A stretch of DNA of 32,697 bases from Gammaproteobacteria bacterium. GTDB lineage: Bacteria; Pseudomonadota; Gammaproteobacteria; Xanthomonadales; SZUA-36. This document shows, piece by piece, positions 26,165 through 32,697 of the stretch. The stretch covers positions 1-32,697 of the forward strand of contig JAUIBE010000033.1 in assembly GCA_030428105.1 (NCBI GenBank), read 5' to 3'. Position 1 is the first letter of the stretch. Each line of letters begins with the position of its first letter. The notes beneath the pieces are model-generated. The model worked only from the letters and a program-made list of their open reading frames with translations. It searched no databases and had not been told where the DNA came from. The translations under genes were made by a program, and so were the position numbers.

Positions 26165-27097
26165 TTAGTCAGGCGTCCCTTTTGTCATAGGGTAATTCGT
26201 CCACTGACACACACCACAACTCAAGTAGTAATCACCTTCAGGAGGGATGTCGATATCGTAATGGCTTCTTATTATCTTTGAACCACACAATGGACACTGG
26301 CCTGCTGAATCCTGATGGCCTCTTTCTAGAAGTTGAATGATGTGACCGATGACAGTCTGAGTGGAATGGACGGCTATTGAAGATGCAGTTTGGTCTGCGC
26401 TTCTGCTATGGGTAAGCCAATTCACTAACTGCCAGGTTTCCTTCGCCATGTTTTTTACATGTTTTCGCAGGTCCTTGTTTTGTTTTCCTGAACAAAGTTG
26501 ATTCAAAAAAATCTCTGACCAATCGACGAAATTGGAATTTTGCGGAGCTTCAATTTCGATTGGAAATTCGATACGAATTCGCACTTTTTCCAACAATGTA
26601 ATTAGGCATTCCCTGAGCAACATGCCCACTGATTGAAATTCTTCCACCTCCTGAGCTTGATGGTGTCTATCTTCTGCCTGATCAACTTGACGAATCAATT
26701 CGTCAAAGGGTGAACGGTTCTCTGAGCTAACGTGGTCCGGCTTACTCTTAAGTCGCATCATCAAACCAATGTGGAACGTCAATGTGTAGTCCAAACTTGG
26801 AAAATGCTTCTGCGAATATAGATTTGTTAGATTGGTGACTACCCACCACCGACCTTTATCCGTGGTTACATCCCACATGTTGAAGGAGTCTCCTACGACG
26901 ACTACTTGCTTGATTAATTCGACGTGCTCCACAGTTTCATCGCGAGTCTGGCCTTCCACATAGCGAGCTATATCCAGCTCAGAATGAGGATCTCCATCAA
27001 CGATGTACTTTCTCAACTCGCCCTCAGGAATTGGATGAGTACTGGAAGTGCAATCTCGTTCAGAATTGTTTGAGGATTTTCGACCTTTGTTTGGCAT
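26165..27097 (-). CDS. Unknown protein with C-terminal zinc ribbon, last gene of the candidate defence block
   Basis: A 310-residue protein, mostly polar and helical, with no membrane segments. The C-terminal CPLCGSKI plus SCGVCQW (Cys268, Cys271, Cys294, Cys297) forms a probable zinc ribbon. The N-terminal part (VEHVELIKQVVVVGDSFNMW, then DVTTDKGRWWVVTNLTNLYS) looks like a mixed alpha/beta domain, and the middle helices (VGMLLRECLITLLEKVR and MAKETWQLVNWLTHSR) resemble helical all-alpha domains often found with defence proteins. I do not recognise a family. It lies 67 bases after the HEPN-like gene in the same direction. Confidence 0.78.
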   Translation of the reverse strand: MPNKGRKSSNNSERDCTSSTHPIPEGELRKYIVDGDPHSELDIARYVEGQTRDETVEHVELIKQVVVVGDSFNMWDVTTDKGRWWVVTNLTNLYSQKHFPSLDYTLTFHIGLMMRLKSKPDHVSSENRSPFDELIRQVDQAEDRHHQAQEVEEFQSVGMLLRECLITLLEKVRIRIEFPIEIEAPQNSNFVDWSEIFLNQLCSGKQNKDLRKHVKNMAKETWQLVNWLTHSRSADQTASSIAVHSTQTVIGHIIQLLERGHQDSAGQCPLCGSKIIRSHYDIDIPPEGDYYLSCGVCQWTNYPMTKGTPD

Positions 27098-27164
27098 TCA
27101 ACTTCAATTCGGCAATAGTATTCTGTTCGGCGTCCCTAAAGATGCATGTTGCATTAAAATCTGT

Positions 27165-27683
27165 CTAACTGCTCGGATCTGATTTGCGCCAACCTGCAAG
27201 TATCTGTTGAGCTGATTGATTCAATTGAATTTCCGAAATATTGCACGATTCCGCTATTTCAGAAACTTTTTTGCCGATTTCTCTCAGTAAGGCCAACGCC
27301 TCCTGTGCAATATCGTCAATGCGCTGGATGGTCTTCTTGGCATCAGTATCGTGATAAACAGCACTACGACTACTTGCTCTAGACCGATGAACAAGCCAAT
27401 TGCGTTCTGAAAGAATATTGTCGAGTCTCTGCTCCAAATCTGGCTCCAAAGTGCCTTTTTTCTTCAACCCGGCCAACAATCTTCCAAATGTTTTTGCCTT
27501 AGCGGCCTTTTCCAGAGCCAGGCCAGCTTCTACACCGATACCAGGAGTTGCCTCTGAAGCGAGAATGAGAAATGTTGCGCAGGCTCCTTCAAGTTCCTGA
27601 ATCTGCCAGATTGCAAATCCAATTCTCTCAGCGATTTTTGACAGTCGTTTGGCTTTGTTGAATCTCTCAGTTGTTGATTCCAT
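27165..27683 (-). CDS. HEPN-like helical protein, candidate RNase toxin or effector
   Basis: A 172-residue protein from ATG 27683; an open frame back to a TTG at 27767 exists but the extra string has no domain character. It is nearly all helical. The segment LSERNWLVHRSR contains Arg94-x4-His99, the arrangement of the HEPN RNase motif (RNxxxH type: Arg94, Asn95, His99), in a helix after a loop, as in known HEPN proteins. HEPN proteins cut RNA in many toxin and defence systems, and some are inactive partners. It lies between the TrlF-like ATPase and a zinc-ribbon protein. Domain call moderate, by motif only. Confidence 0.72.
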   Translation of the reverse strand: MESTTERFNKAKRLSKIAERIGFAIWQIQELEGACATFLILASEATPGIGVEAGLALEKAAKAKTFGRLLAGLKKKGTLEPDLEQRLDNILSERNWLVHRSRASSRSAVYHDTDAKKTIQRIDDIAQEALALLREIGKKVSEIAESCNISEIQLNQSAQQILAGWRKSDPSS

Positions 27684-27815
27684 GAATATTAGATTCCCAA
27701 CAAGCCACAACCGATTTGAATCTTTCCGCAATAGCCCGAACTTAAGCTGGTTAAACTCAAACACCAACTCTGCATCTAAATGAATACAAAATTTCTACGG
27801 ACTAACCACTAAAAA

Positions 27816-30809
27816 TTAGCGCTCTAATCGAACTCTGAGCCGTCGCGCGCGTTCTCGAAATGCTTCCTCCCCTCCTTCAAGGATATCGCACACAGCTTTA
27901 CGAATTGATGCGTTTTCAATTCCGCCAGCTCGGTATGTTATTGGTGGGAGTTCACCTGCTTTATGAGGGCCCGCCTCAGCAACAATAATCTGGTCAGCAT
28001 CTGTGTTAATTACAAGATTTGCGTTGTGCGTGACGATGATAACCTGGCGCCTGGATTTCGCGTCGACGAAAAGTGGTACGAGCTCCTCAAAAACAGATTT
28101 AGGATCAAGACTTTCCTCGGGTTGATCGATAATTAATGGCCTTTCATCTGATTCATCCAAGGCGAGATACAAAAGCAATAGGACAATGCCACGGGTTCCG
28201 GGAGAAAGTTTTCGAATATCGATTCCGTCGTACATCATTTCGTATCGAACCGAAATGTGATCTGTTCCGAATAACCAGTGAGCAAATTGCTTCAACCATG
28301 CTTTGTACCCTTCTTGCTTTGCTATTGCTGATGGCGCATGACTTAGTAACTCAGTCAAATACTCAGACAAGAAGTCTTTCAGTGCAGTGCTTACCTCGGC
28401 TGATTTACCTGCCTCCCATGCCGGCTTTAATATATCTTCCGAACGAGCTGTCAATGCGCCGCGACCATAAAACGAACCCGCTTTTCGCCGATCCAATAAG
28501 TTCTCTTCTGCAAAGGATGCCCAGCGTTCCACATCAACTATCCGCTTAACAGAAAAAGAAAGCTTACCCAACGTTCCTGCGGCATCAGAAATTCTCTCCA
28601 TCAAGGGGTCATAAAGTTTCTCGAGGACGGTTTGTTCATTGATAATCGCGTCAAAAACGCGTTCATAAGCGCCATCACGCTCTGCTTGCAGGGCCTTTCG
28701 ACGAGCAGCGGCTCCCTTAGCATCGGTTAGTTTTTCTTCCAGAGTTTTCAGAGACGCAGTCTCCTCCCTTATTCTTTTCGTGAGCACGCCGTATTGCTCC
28801 CGAATTGCCTTATCGGCACTGATCTGCGATTCCAATCGCGCCATTTCAGCTACGATCGTGGCCAAGTTTAGGGTTTTAAGATCAACGTCATCCGGGATCA
28901 ATGGTTTTTCAGGATCATCAAATTGAACAGGTTCGCCTGTCAGCTCGGCAATTTCTCGATCCGCCAGCTTCACATAACTCGACAGGCTTTCGTCTACGTC
29001 GCCTTTGTAGATGAGAAGGAACTCTTCCCACTGCGCATCGTTCAGCCCACTCTTGCTATGCCGCTCTCTAGCTTGACGAAGAAATTCAGGCGCCTTTGTT
29101 GCGCGAGTACTAGCCACTTCATCTTGCATTGCGACAAAAGTACGCTTCTGATCTGTCAAGATTTGTTTTTTATTTCGCAGCTCTTGAGCAGCTTCCGCTA
29201 TTTGCGCATGACGTTTCACTTTATCCTCTGAGCCCTTCAGTACGATTTTTGAAAGGTCTGCATTAAAATTCTTGATTTGTGCATTTTTCTGTTCGACTTG
29301 CTTCTCAAGCGCAGTCACCATGCTTTCTTTTTCCAACTCTTTCGCAATCCGTTCTGATATCTCTGCAATTGCTTCAACTTCTCTTTCACGAGCTTGCTGG
29401 AATCGTTCGGTTCGATACTCGCGAAATTCTTTAAAACTGATCGCACCCTCTCTCTCGTCGATCGGATGCGATTCAAAGATCACTCTTTCAATCTCCTCGA
29501 TAAGCCCATCAGTAACATTATTGGCCGAACACAGCTCTTCAACAAACTGTTGCGAAAGATAGCGCGCACGCGGGAATGAAAGATGATCGTTAGCGTCGCG
29601 CCCATCTAAAAAACGTTGAACTTCGTCCCCACCTTCCCAAGAAAGATTCACAGTCGCACTACCCAAAAGCGGTCGCGCTCGAGCCAGAAAGGATGCTGAA
29701 TTGTGCTCATTCGCTGCCCAAGCTCCTTCCGCAATCGAATCGCAGGCAGCAGCAATGATGTCCACAAGTGCAGTTTTCCCAGATCCACGGGCTCCAATGA
29801 TCGCTACTAGGTTTGAATTCAACTGAATTTCAGGTGTTTGAATCCAAGACGCATTTTCTATAAGGACGTCAGAAACAACTTGGGATGGCATCGTTGACCC
29901 TGGGGGTTCTGGTCCAACGAATGCGCGACCTTCTGGGTCGATACAGGCCTGACGTAAAGAATCGAACTCAAGACCGCCTTTAATCCATGAAAACCGGTCT
30001 TGGGAAGGTTGACCGACATCGTCTAGACAATGAGAATCACTGCCTTGAATGCATGGCTTGCATCCGTTATATCGATCCTGTAACTCTTGGACAGTAGCAC
30101 TTCTTTGCCCGATCCAAAATTCACGCTGAGCTGGACTGCCAGCAAATATTATGTGTGCAAAGGCTTCGATCTCCTGCCGCACCGTTGCATCCGCTGCTTG
30201 ACGAACTCCGGATGTACCATCACTTGCCCCCCCGGCCACTGCTATCAATATGTTTTTTTTAGCCCACTCGCTTGCTTGGTATACCTCTCTTAATTGTTTA
30301 AAACTAACCTTAAATTGAGTTGCACCATGCCTTAACGCTGCCTTTTCATCAGCGATATCTGGATCTGCTAGCTTTCCAAGCCTGATGAGATCATCGCGAG
30401 TACAACTAAAGCTATCGCCATAAGCTGCAAATTGCAGACGATTAAGTATTCTCTTTAATTGTGCTATGTGGTCGCTATCATCTGGACAAACCAAAAGATG
30501 AATGTTCACAAATCCATCTCTTGCCGCAACATCCAACCTCAACTCGATATTGGGAAAAATCAGTTGAAGTTTAGGAAATCTCCCATCCGCTTTAAGCCTT
30601 AATACTTCTTCATAGCTGTCTGTGACGTAGTAATCTGTAATAGCGATCGCCTCAATCGCAGGAACTAAACCTTCTAGTGTTGCGATGAAATCTTGCCAAG
30701 GATCTTCGCCGTCAAACTGGTCGTTAAGGACTGTGCCAGGACAGTGAATGTGCGGTTCCCAGCGTCGCCACTGCGAACCTCGATTAATTGTGTATACCTC
30801 ATTGGACAT
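27816..30809 (-). CDS. TrlF-like PHP domain plus SMC/ABC-type ATPase
   Basis: A 997-residue protein. Residues 1-310 are a PHP phosphoesterase or nuclease domain with its metal ligands: EPHIHCPGT (His20, His22), ITDYY (Asp59), FPNIEL (Glu89), VNIHLLV (His104) and QGSDSH (Asp258, His260). Residues 330-450 begin an ATPase with Walker A GARGSGKT (339-346). A long charged coiled coil follows (about 460-760), then signature LSPGTRGIVLLLL, Walker B PLIIDQPEESLDP and the switch His in VIIVTHNANLV. This is the TrlF-type architecture, close to RloC/PrrC-like and other ATP-driven nucleases. It is probably a DNA-end or tRNA-related sensor-nuclease in phage defence. Strong GGGGGAGG ribosome site before ATG 30809. 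Confidence 0.9.
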   Translation of the reverse strand: MSNEVYTINRGSQWRRWEPHIHCPGTVLNDQFDGEDPWQDFIATLEGLVPAIEAIAITDYYVTDSYEEVLRLKADGRFPKLQLIFPNIELRLDVAARDGFVNIHLLVCPDDSDHIAQLKRILNRLQFAAYGDSFSCTRDDLIRLGKLADPDIADEKAALRHGATQFKVSFKQLREVYQASEWAKKNILIAVAGGASDGTSGVRQAADATVRQEIEAFAHIIFAGSPAQREFWIGQRSATVQELQDRYNGCKPCIQGSDSHCLDDVGQPSQDRFSWIKGGLEFDSLRQACIDPEGRAFVGPEPPGSTMPSQVVSDVLIENASWIQTPEIQLNSNLVAIIGARGSGKTALVDIIAAACDSIAEGAWAANEHNSASFLARARPLLGSATVNLSWEGGDEVQRFLDGRDANDHLSFPRARYLSQQFVEELCSANNVTDGLIEEIERVIFESHPIDEREGAISFKEFREYRTERFQQAREREVEAIAEISERIAKELEKESMVTALEKQVEQKNAQIKNFNADLSKIVLKGSEDKVKRHAQIAEAAQELRNKKQILTDQKRTFVAMQDEVASTRATKAPEFLRQARERHSKSGLNDAQWEEFLLIYKGDVDESLSSYVKLADREIAELTGEPVQFDDPEKPLIPDDVDLKTLNLATIVAEMARLESQISADKAIREQYGVLTKRIREETASLKTLEEKLTDAKGAAARRKALQAERDGAYERVFDAIINEQTVLEKLYDPLMERISDAAGTLGKLSFSVKRIVDVERWASFAEENLLDRRKAGSFYGRGALTARSEDILKPAWEAGKSAEVSTALKDFLSEYLTELLSHAPSAIAKQEGYKAWLKQFAHWLFGTDHISVRYEMMYDGIDIRKLSPGTRGIVLLLLYLALDESDERPLIIDQPEESLDPKSVFEELVPLFVDAKSRRQVIIVTHNANLVINTDADQIIVAEAGPHKAGELPPITYRAGGIENASIRKAVCDILEGGEEAFRERARRLRVRLER

Positions 30810-30924
30810 GAACCTCCCCCCTAAGAATTTGACACACGTACTTACAACAGCAATTTCGTGGCTTTCTTATGAAATTTCTCACCACTTGATTACCGAACGG
30901 GTAGATACTGAATTCAGCTGATGA

Positions 30925-31158
30925 TCACCGAATTTTCTTCAGTGTCCGTTCCAAAAGCTCAGAAGCTTTTATGTCTAGATTTGAACTCAAAAGCAGAATT
31001 GTCACCAGTGATGGTTGACGGAGACCTCTTTCAAGCATCGAGATATATGTGCGATCTAGGCCCGCTCTTAAGGCGAGTTTTTCCTGGGAAACGCCTATTG
31101 CGTGCCTCGCTTCTCGCAATACTTTCCCGAATGCATGTTTGATGGCCTGTTCGTCCAT
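30925..31158 (-). CDS. Small XRE-family regulator resembling restriction-modification C proteins
   Basis: A 77-residue single-domain HTH protein: FGKVLREARHAIGVSQEKLA, LRAGLDRTYISMLERGLRQP and SLVTILLLSSNLDIKASELL. Length and wording are those of controller (C) proteins of restriction-modification systems and close XRE relatives. It is the first gene of the minus-strand block, 115 bases before the TrlF-like ATPase. No Shine-Dalgarno site precedes ATG 31158, as is common for C-protein messages that are leaderless. A palindromic C-box-like operator lies 38 to 50 bases upstream. It probably controls the timing of the whole block. Confidence 0.88.
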   Translation of the reverse strand: MDEQAIKHAFGKVLREARHAIGVSQEKLALRAGLDRTYISMLERGLRQPSLVTILLLSSNLDIKASELLERTLKKIR

Positions 31159-31180
31159 TATTCAAGAATGAACGGCATGT

Positions 31181-31206
31181 GACAAATAGACTACGGACTA
31201 TAGTCT
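31181..31206. promoter_or_regulatory. C-box-like operator upstream of the XRE regulator
   Basis: On the plus strand the perfect 10-base palindrome GACTATAGTC (31196-31205) is preceded by TACG and by GACAAATAGAC (31181-31191). On the minus strand this reads GACTATAGTC-CGTA-GTCTATTTGTC. The well-known C-protein boxes have the same build: GACT..AGTC, then CGTG, then a second, less perfect box. Here only the spacer's last base differs. Confidence 0.72.
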
Positions 31207-31255
31207 GCAGTATTGTATTGCGTTGTTGATGAACAACCTTACCGGAGACTAGGCC

Positions 31256-31564
31256 ATGAGACTCGTAACAATTCTCGCCACCACACTCTTTGTAGCCGGC
31301 TGTGGAGGCTTTATAGGCAGCGCCACTCGTATGAGCCCAGAGGAGCAGCGTGTCCACACTGTGTCTGACACCAGCAGTTGCCAGTTCATTGCAACTGGAA
31401 CCATCGAGGAAGCAGCGCAACACGTTCACACTTACATCAAGAAAAACGTCGTTGCTTCTGGTGGGGATGCTTATAAGGTCTTGTCTTCGGAAGACGGGCG
31501 AGACTACTCCGGCAGAATTATAGGGCGTGTCACTTACGAAACCTGGGACTGCAGCTCATCCTGA
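31256..31564 (+). CDS. Small lipoprotein of unknown function
   Basis: A 102-residue protein with a lipoprotein signal peptide, lipobox LFVAGC with Cys16 as the lipidated residue. The mature domain is small and carries SCQFIATGTIEEAAQHVHTY and GGDAYKVLSSEDGRDYSG, ending in a strand with WDC; two cysteines could form a disulphide. This pattern is reminiscent of small RcsF/DUF4156-type outer-membrane lipoproteins, but the match is weak. ATG 31256 has a CCGGAG site. It is divergent from the XRE regulator, sharing the 97-base spacer that holds the C-box. Confidence 0.78.
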   Translation: MRLVTILATTLFVAGCGGFIGSATRMSPEEQRVHTVSDTSSCQFIATGTIEEAAQHVHTYIKKNVVASGGDAYKVLSSEDGRDYSGRIIGRVTYETWDCSSS

Positions 31565-31587
31565 ATTATTCCGATCACGCAAAGAAA

Positions 31588-31613
31588 AAGCCCCGACACA
31601 AGTGCCGAGGCTT
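31588..31613 (-). terminator. Minus-strand intrinsic terminator supplied by the island
   Basis: AAGCCTCGGCA is paired with TGTCGGGGCTT on the minus strand and followed by TTTTTC. The two mismatches of the plus-strand reading (C-A and A-C) become G-U and U-G wobbles in minus-strand RNA, so the hairpin is designed for that direction. It lies 90 bases beyond the tRNA-Gln end and can replace the tRNA's original terminator, now at 8108-8134. It may also weakly end the lipoprotein gene. Confidence 0.82.
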
Positions 31614-31629
31614 AATAACTTGCCCTTTT

Positions 31630-31702
31630 ATAGGGTAGGTCGTAGGGCTTTAAAACCTTACACTAACCTTACCCTTTTATTACAAACACTTAGGGCTTGA
31701 AT
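31630..31702. promoter_or_regulatory. Right-end direct repeats beside attR, possible integrase arm sites
   Basis: Between the terminator and the right attachment site, CCCTTTTAT occurs twice (31623 and about 31673) and TAGGGCTT twice (about 31643 and 31691). ATAGGGTAG at 31630-31638 matches 8288-8296 near the left end. These could be arm sites of the integrase; function is inferred. Confidence 0.35.
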
Positions 31703-31721
31703 TGGCTGGGGGAGAGGGATT
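31702..31721 (-). repeat. Island attachment site, right copy (inside tRNA-Gln)
   Basis: Twenty bases, starting one base beyond the tRNA CCA end and reaching into the T-arm. They are identical to 8141-8160. The tRNA remains whole because the right copy regenerates its 3' end. Confidence 0.9.
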
Positions 31722-31776
31722 CGAACCCCCACTGGCGGAGTCAGAGTCCGCAGTCCTACCATTAGACGATCCCCCA
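31703..31776 (-). tRNA. tRNA-Gln(CUG)
   Basis: A complete 74-base cloverleaf with encoded CCA. Acceptor TGGGGGA pairs with TCCCCCA, the D-arm is GTC..GAC, the anticodon stem is GCGGA/TCCGC around loop CTCTGAC, so the anticodon is CTG (31744-31742) and reads CAG. The T-loop is TTCGAAT. U1-A72 and discriminator G73 are glutamine identity features. It follows rpsI by 36 bases on the same strand and is probably read through from the ribosomal operon. It is the integration site of the island. Confidence 0.96.
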
Positions 31777-31785
31777 ACAGCGCCA

Positions 31786-31804
31786 CCTGCGGGTTCGCCG
31801 CAGG
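31786..31804 (-). other. Hairpin between rpsI and tRNA-Gln
   Basis: CCTGCGG pairs perfectly with CCGCAGG around a 5-base loop, nine bases after the rpsI stop. No T-run follows, so it is more likely a processing or stabilising hairpin than a full stop for transcription. Confidence 0.5.
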
Positions 31805-31812
31805 CGTCAAAC

Positions 31813-32205
31813 TTATCGTTTGCTGTACTGGGTCGCCTTGCGGGCCTTGTGCAGGCCAACCTTCTTGCGCTCCACCTCGCGGGGATCGCGGGTGAGGAAG
31901 CCGGCCTGACGCAGCGGCTTGCGCAGCTCTTCGTCATATTCCAGCAGCGCGCGGCTCAGGCCCAGGCGAATGGCGCCGGCCTGGCCGGAAATGCCACCAC
32001 CGGAAACCGTGGCGCGTACATCAAAGGCGTCGGTCAGCTCGAGCTTTTCCAGTGGCTGGCGAACCAGCATCTGGCCGGTCTCGCGGCCGAAGAATTCTTC
32101 GATGGACTTGTTGTTCACCGTGATTTTGCCGCTACCCTTGGTCAGGTAGACGCGCGCGGCAGAGCTCTTGCGCCGCCCGGTTCCGTAATACTGTTCGCTT
32201 GCCAT
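31813..32205 (-). CDS. rpsI: 30S ribosomal protein S9
   Basis: A 130-residue protein with the S9 signatures: the start [16 protein letters not shown], then [21 protein letters not shown] in the core and the basic C-terminal tail that ends in YSKR and reaches the decoding centre of the small subunit. The length is as in other bacteria. ATG 32205 follows GGAAAGA. It is 32 bases behind rplM in the usual rplM-rpsI operon and upstream of tRNA-Gln. Confidence 0.99.
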   Translation of the reverse strand: MASEQYYGTGRRKSSAARVYLTKGSGKITVNNKSIEEFFGRETGQMLVRQPLEKLELTDAFDVRATVSGGGISGQAGAIRLGLSRALLEYDEELRKPLRQAGFLTRDPREVERKKVGLHKARKATQYSKR

Positions 32206-32237
32206 TAGTCTTTCCGTTTATCTGGTCTGGGCTGGAA

Positions 32238-32666
32238 TCAAAGTTCCAGCGCTTTGGGCTGCTGTGCCTGGTGCGGATGCTCCGGACCGGCGTACACGTG
32301 CAGCTTCTTGAACATGGCGCGACCCAGGGGGTTGCGCGGCAGCATGCCCTTCACCGCGCTCTGAATCACGCGCTCGGGGTGCTTTTCAAGCTGGTCACCC
32401 AGGGAAATCGACTTCAAATTGCCGATAAAGCCCGTGTGGCGGTGGTAGTACTTGTCAGACAGCTTCTTGCCGGTCACGTGAATCTTCTCGGCATTAATCA
32501 CGATAATGTGATCGCCGGTGTCCACGTGAGGCGTGTACTCAGGCTTGTGCTTGCCACGCAGGCGTGATGCCACCTCGGTAGCCAGCCGGCCCAGTGTCTT
32601 GTCCGTTGCATCGACGACGCACCAATCGCGCTCGACGCTTTGCGCATTTGCGGTAAAGGTCTTCAT
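32238..32666 (-). CDS. rplM: 50S ribosomal protein L13
   Basis: A 142-residue protein with L13 signatures: [20 protein letters not shown] near the N-terminus, [18 protein letters not shown] in the middle, and [19 protein letters not shown] plus [15 protein letters not shown] in the C-terminal half. It is an early-assembly protein of the large subunit. The first gene of the rplM-rpsI operon; only 31 bases of leader are in the window, so the usual L13-binding leader hairpin cannot be judged. Confidence 0.99.
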   Translation of the reverse strand: MKTFTANAQSVERDWCVVDATDKTLGRLATEVASRLRGKHKPEYTPHVDTGDHIIVINAEKIHVTGKKLSDKYYHRHTGFIGNLKSISLGDQLEKHPERVIQSAVKGMLPRNPLGRAMFKKLHVYAGPEHPHQAQQPKALEL

Positions 32667-32697
32667 GTTCTTACTTCGGATTTTTACTCGGATTATT

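Larger units (their letters stand above)
8141..31721 (+). mobile_element. Integrated genomic island at tRNA-Gln(CUG), about 23.6 kb
   Basis: The island is bounded by a 20-base direct repeat whose right copy is the 3' end of an intact tRNA-Gln. The first gene inside the left copy is a P4-type tyrosine integrase, followed by an AlpA-like regulator and a PrimPol-helicase. The cargo is metal efflux, a mer-like operon and a probable defence locus. GC content drops inside it, most clearly from 25.9 to 31.2 kb. No conjugation or capsid genes are present, so it is a satellite-like or mobilisable island rather than a self-transmissible one. The boundaries follow from the repeat; the exact crossover base within the repeat is unknown. 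Confidence 0.92.

Noticed and set aside
30810-30924. Strong terminator or separate regulator site between the XRE and TrlF-like genes
   Set aside because: No hairpin with T-run could be found; only a strong ribosome site before the ATPase is clear.
8161-31701. CRISPR array or IS element
   Set aside because: No regularly spaced repeats of 25-40 bases, no transposase-like protein and no terminal inverted repeats with target duplications were found.
31702-32208. 168-codon open frame on the plus strand
   Set aside because: It covers tRNA-Gln and rpsI in antisense, both certain genes.

Overview
The window looks like a chromosome segment of a gammaproteobacterium. The flanks are GC-rich. They carry core genes (rplM-rpsI followed by tRNA-Gln at the right end, katG at the left) and small-protein families typical of environmental Gammaproteobacteria. 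Genus cannot be fixed from the sequence alone.

Left flank (1-8140): a membrane-anchored MDR dehydrogenase (cut by the window edge) and a secreted MetX-like alpha/beta hydrolase form an operon. Then come katG, a three-gene cassette of small membrane or exported proteins joined by 4-base overlaps (the last is DUF3465), and two class I methyltransferases facing apart. One methyltransferase is interrupted by a run of nine G. A secreted beta-rich protein follows, then a strong terminator.

Island (about 8141-31721): a 20-base direct repeat bounds 23.5 kb. One copy is the 3' end of an intact tRNA-Gln(CUG) at 31703-31776; the other is a displaced fragment at 8141-8160, just before a P4-type integrase. 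The sequence left of the displaced fragment is an intrinsic terminator whose T-run also reads on the minus strand, so the original locus was probably rplM-rpsI-tRNA-Gln-terminator, now split by the insertion. The mobility and replication module is integrase, an unknown protein coupled to it, an AlpA-like regulator and a PrimPol-helicase, followed by a cluster of eight TCRTAG-type hexamers that may be the replication origin.

Cargo 1 (12.6-22.7 kb, plus strand) exports divalent metals: CzcI-like protein, CzcC-CzcB-CzcA type tripartite pump, a PII-like regulator, a P1B-4 ATPase, a short CDF transporter and a SAM methyltransferase. Cargo 2 (22.8-25.9 kb) is a mer-type operon: MerR diverges from a promoter with the diagnostic 19-base spacer driving merT, merP, a four-helix membrane protein, a small thioredoxin-like protein and a periplasm-facing hydrolase. 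There is no merA or merB. Cargo 3 (26.1-31.2 kb, minus strand, visibly more AT-rich) is a candidate defence locus: a small XRE regulator with a restriction-modification C-box-like operator, a TrlF-like PHP/SMC-type ATPase, a HEPN-like protein and a zinc-ribbon protein. A small lipoprotein gene and a minus-strand terminator close the island.

The two most interesting loci are the C-box-controlled TrlF/HEPN/zinc-ribbon block and the mer operon that lacks a reductase.
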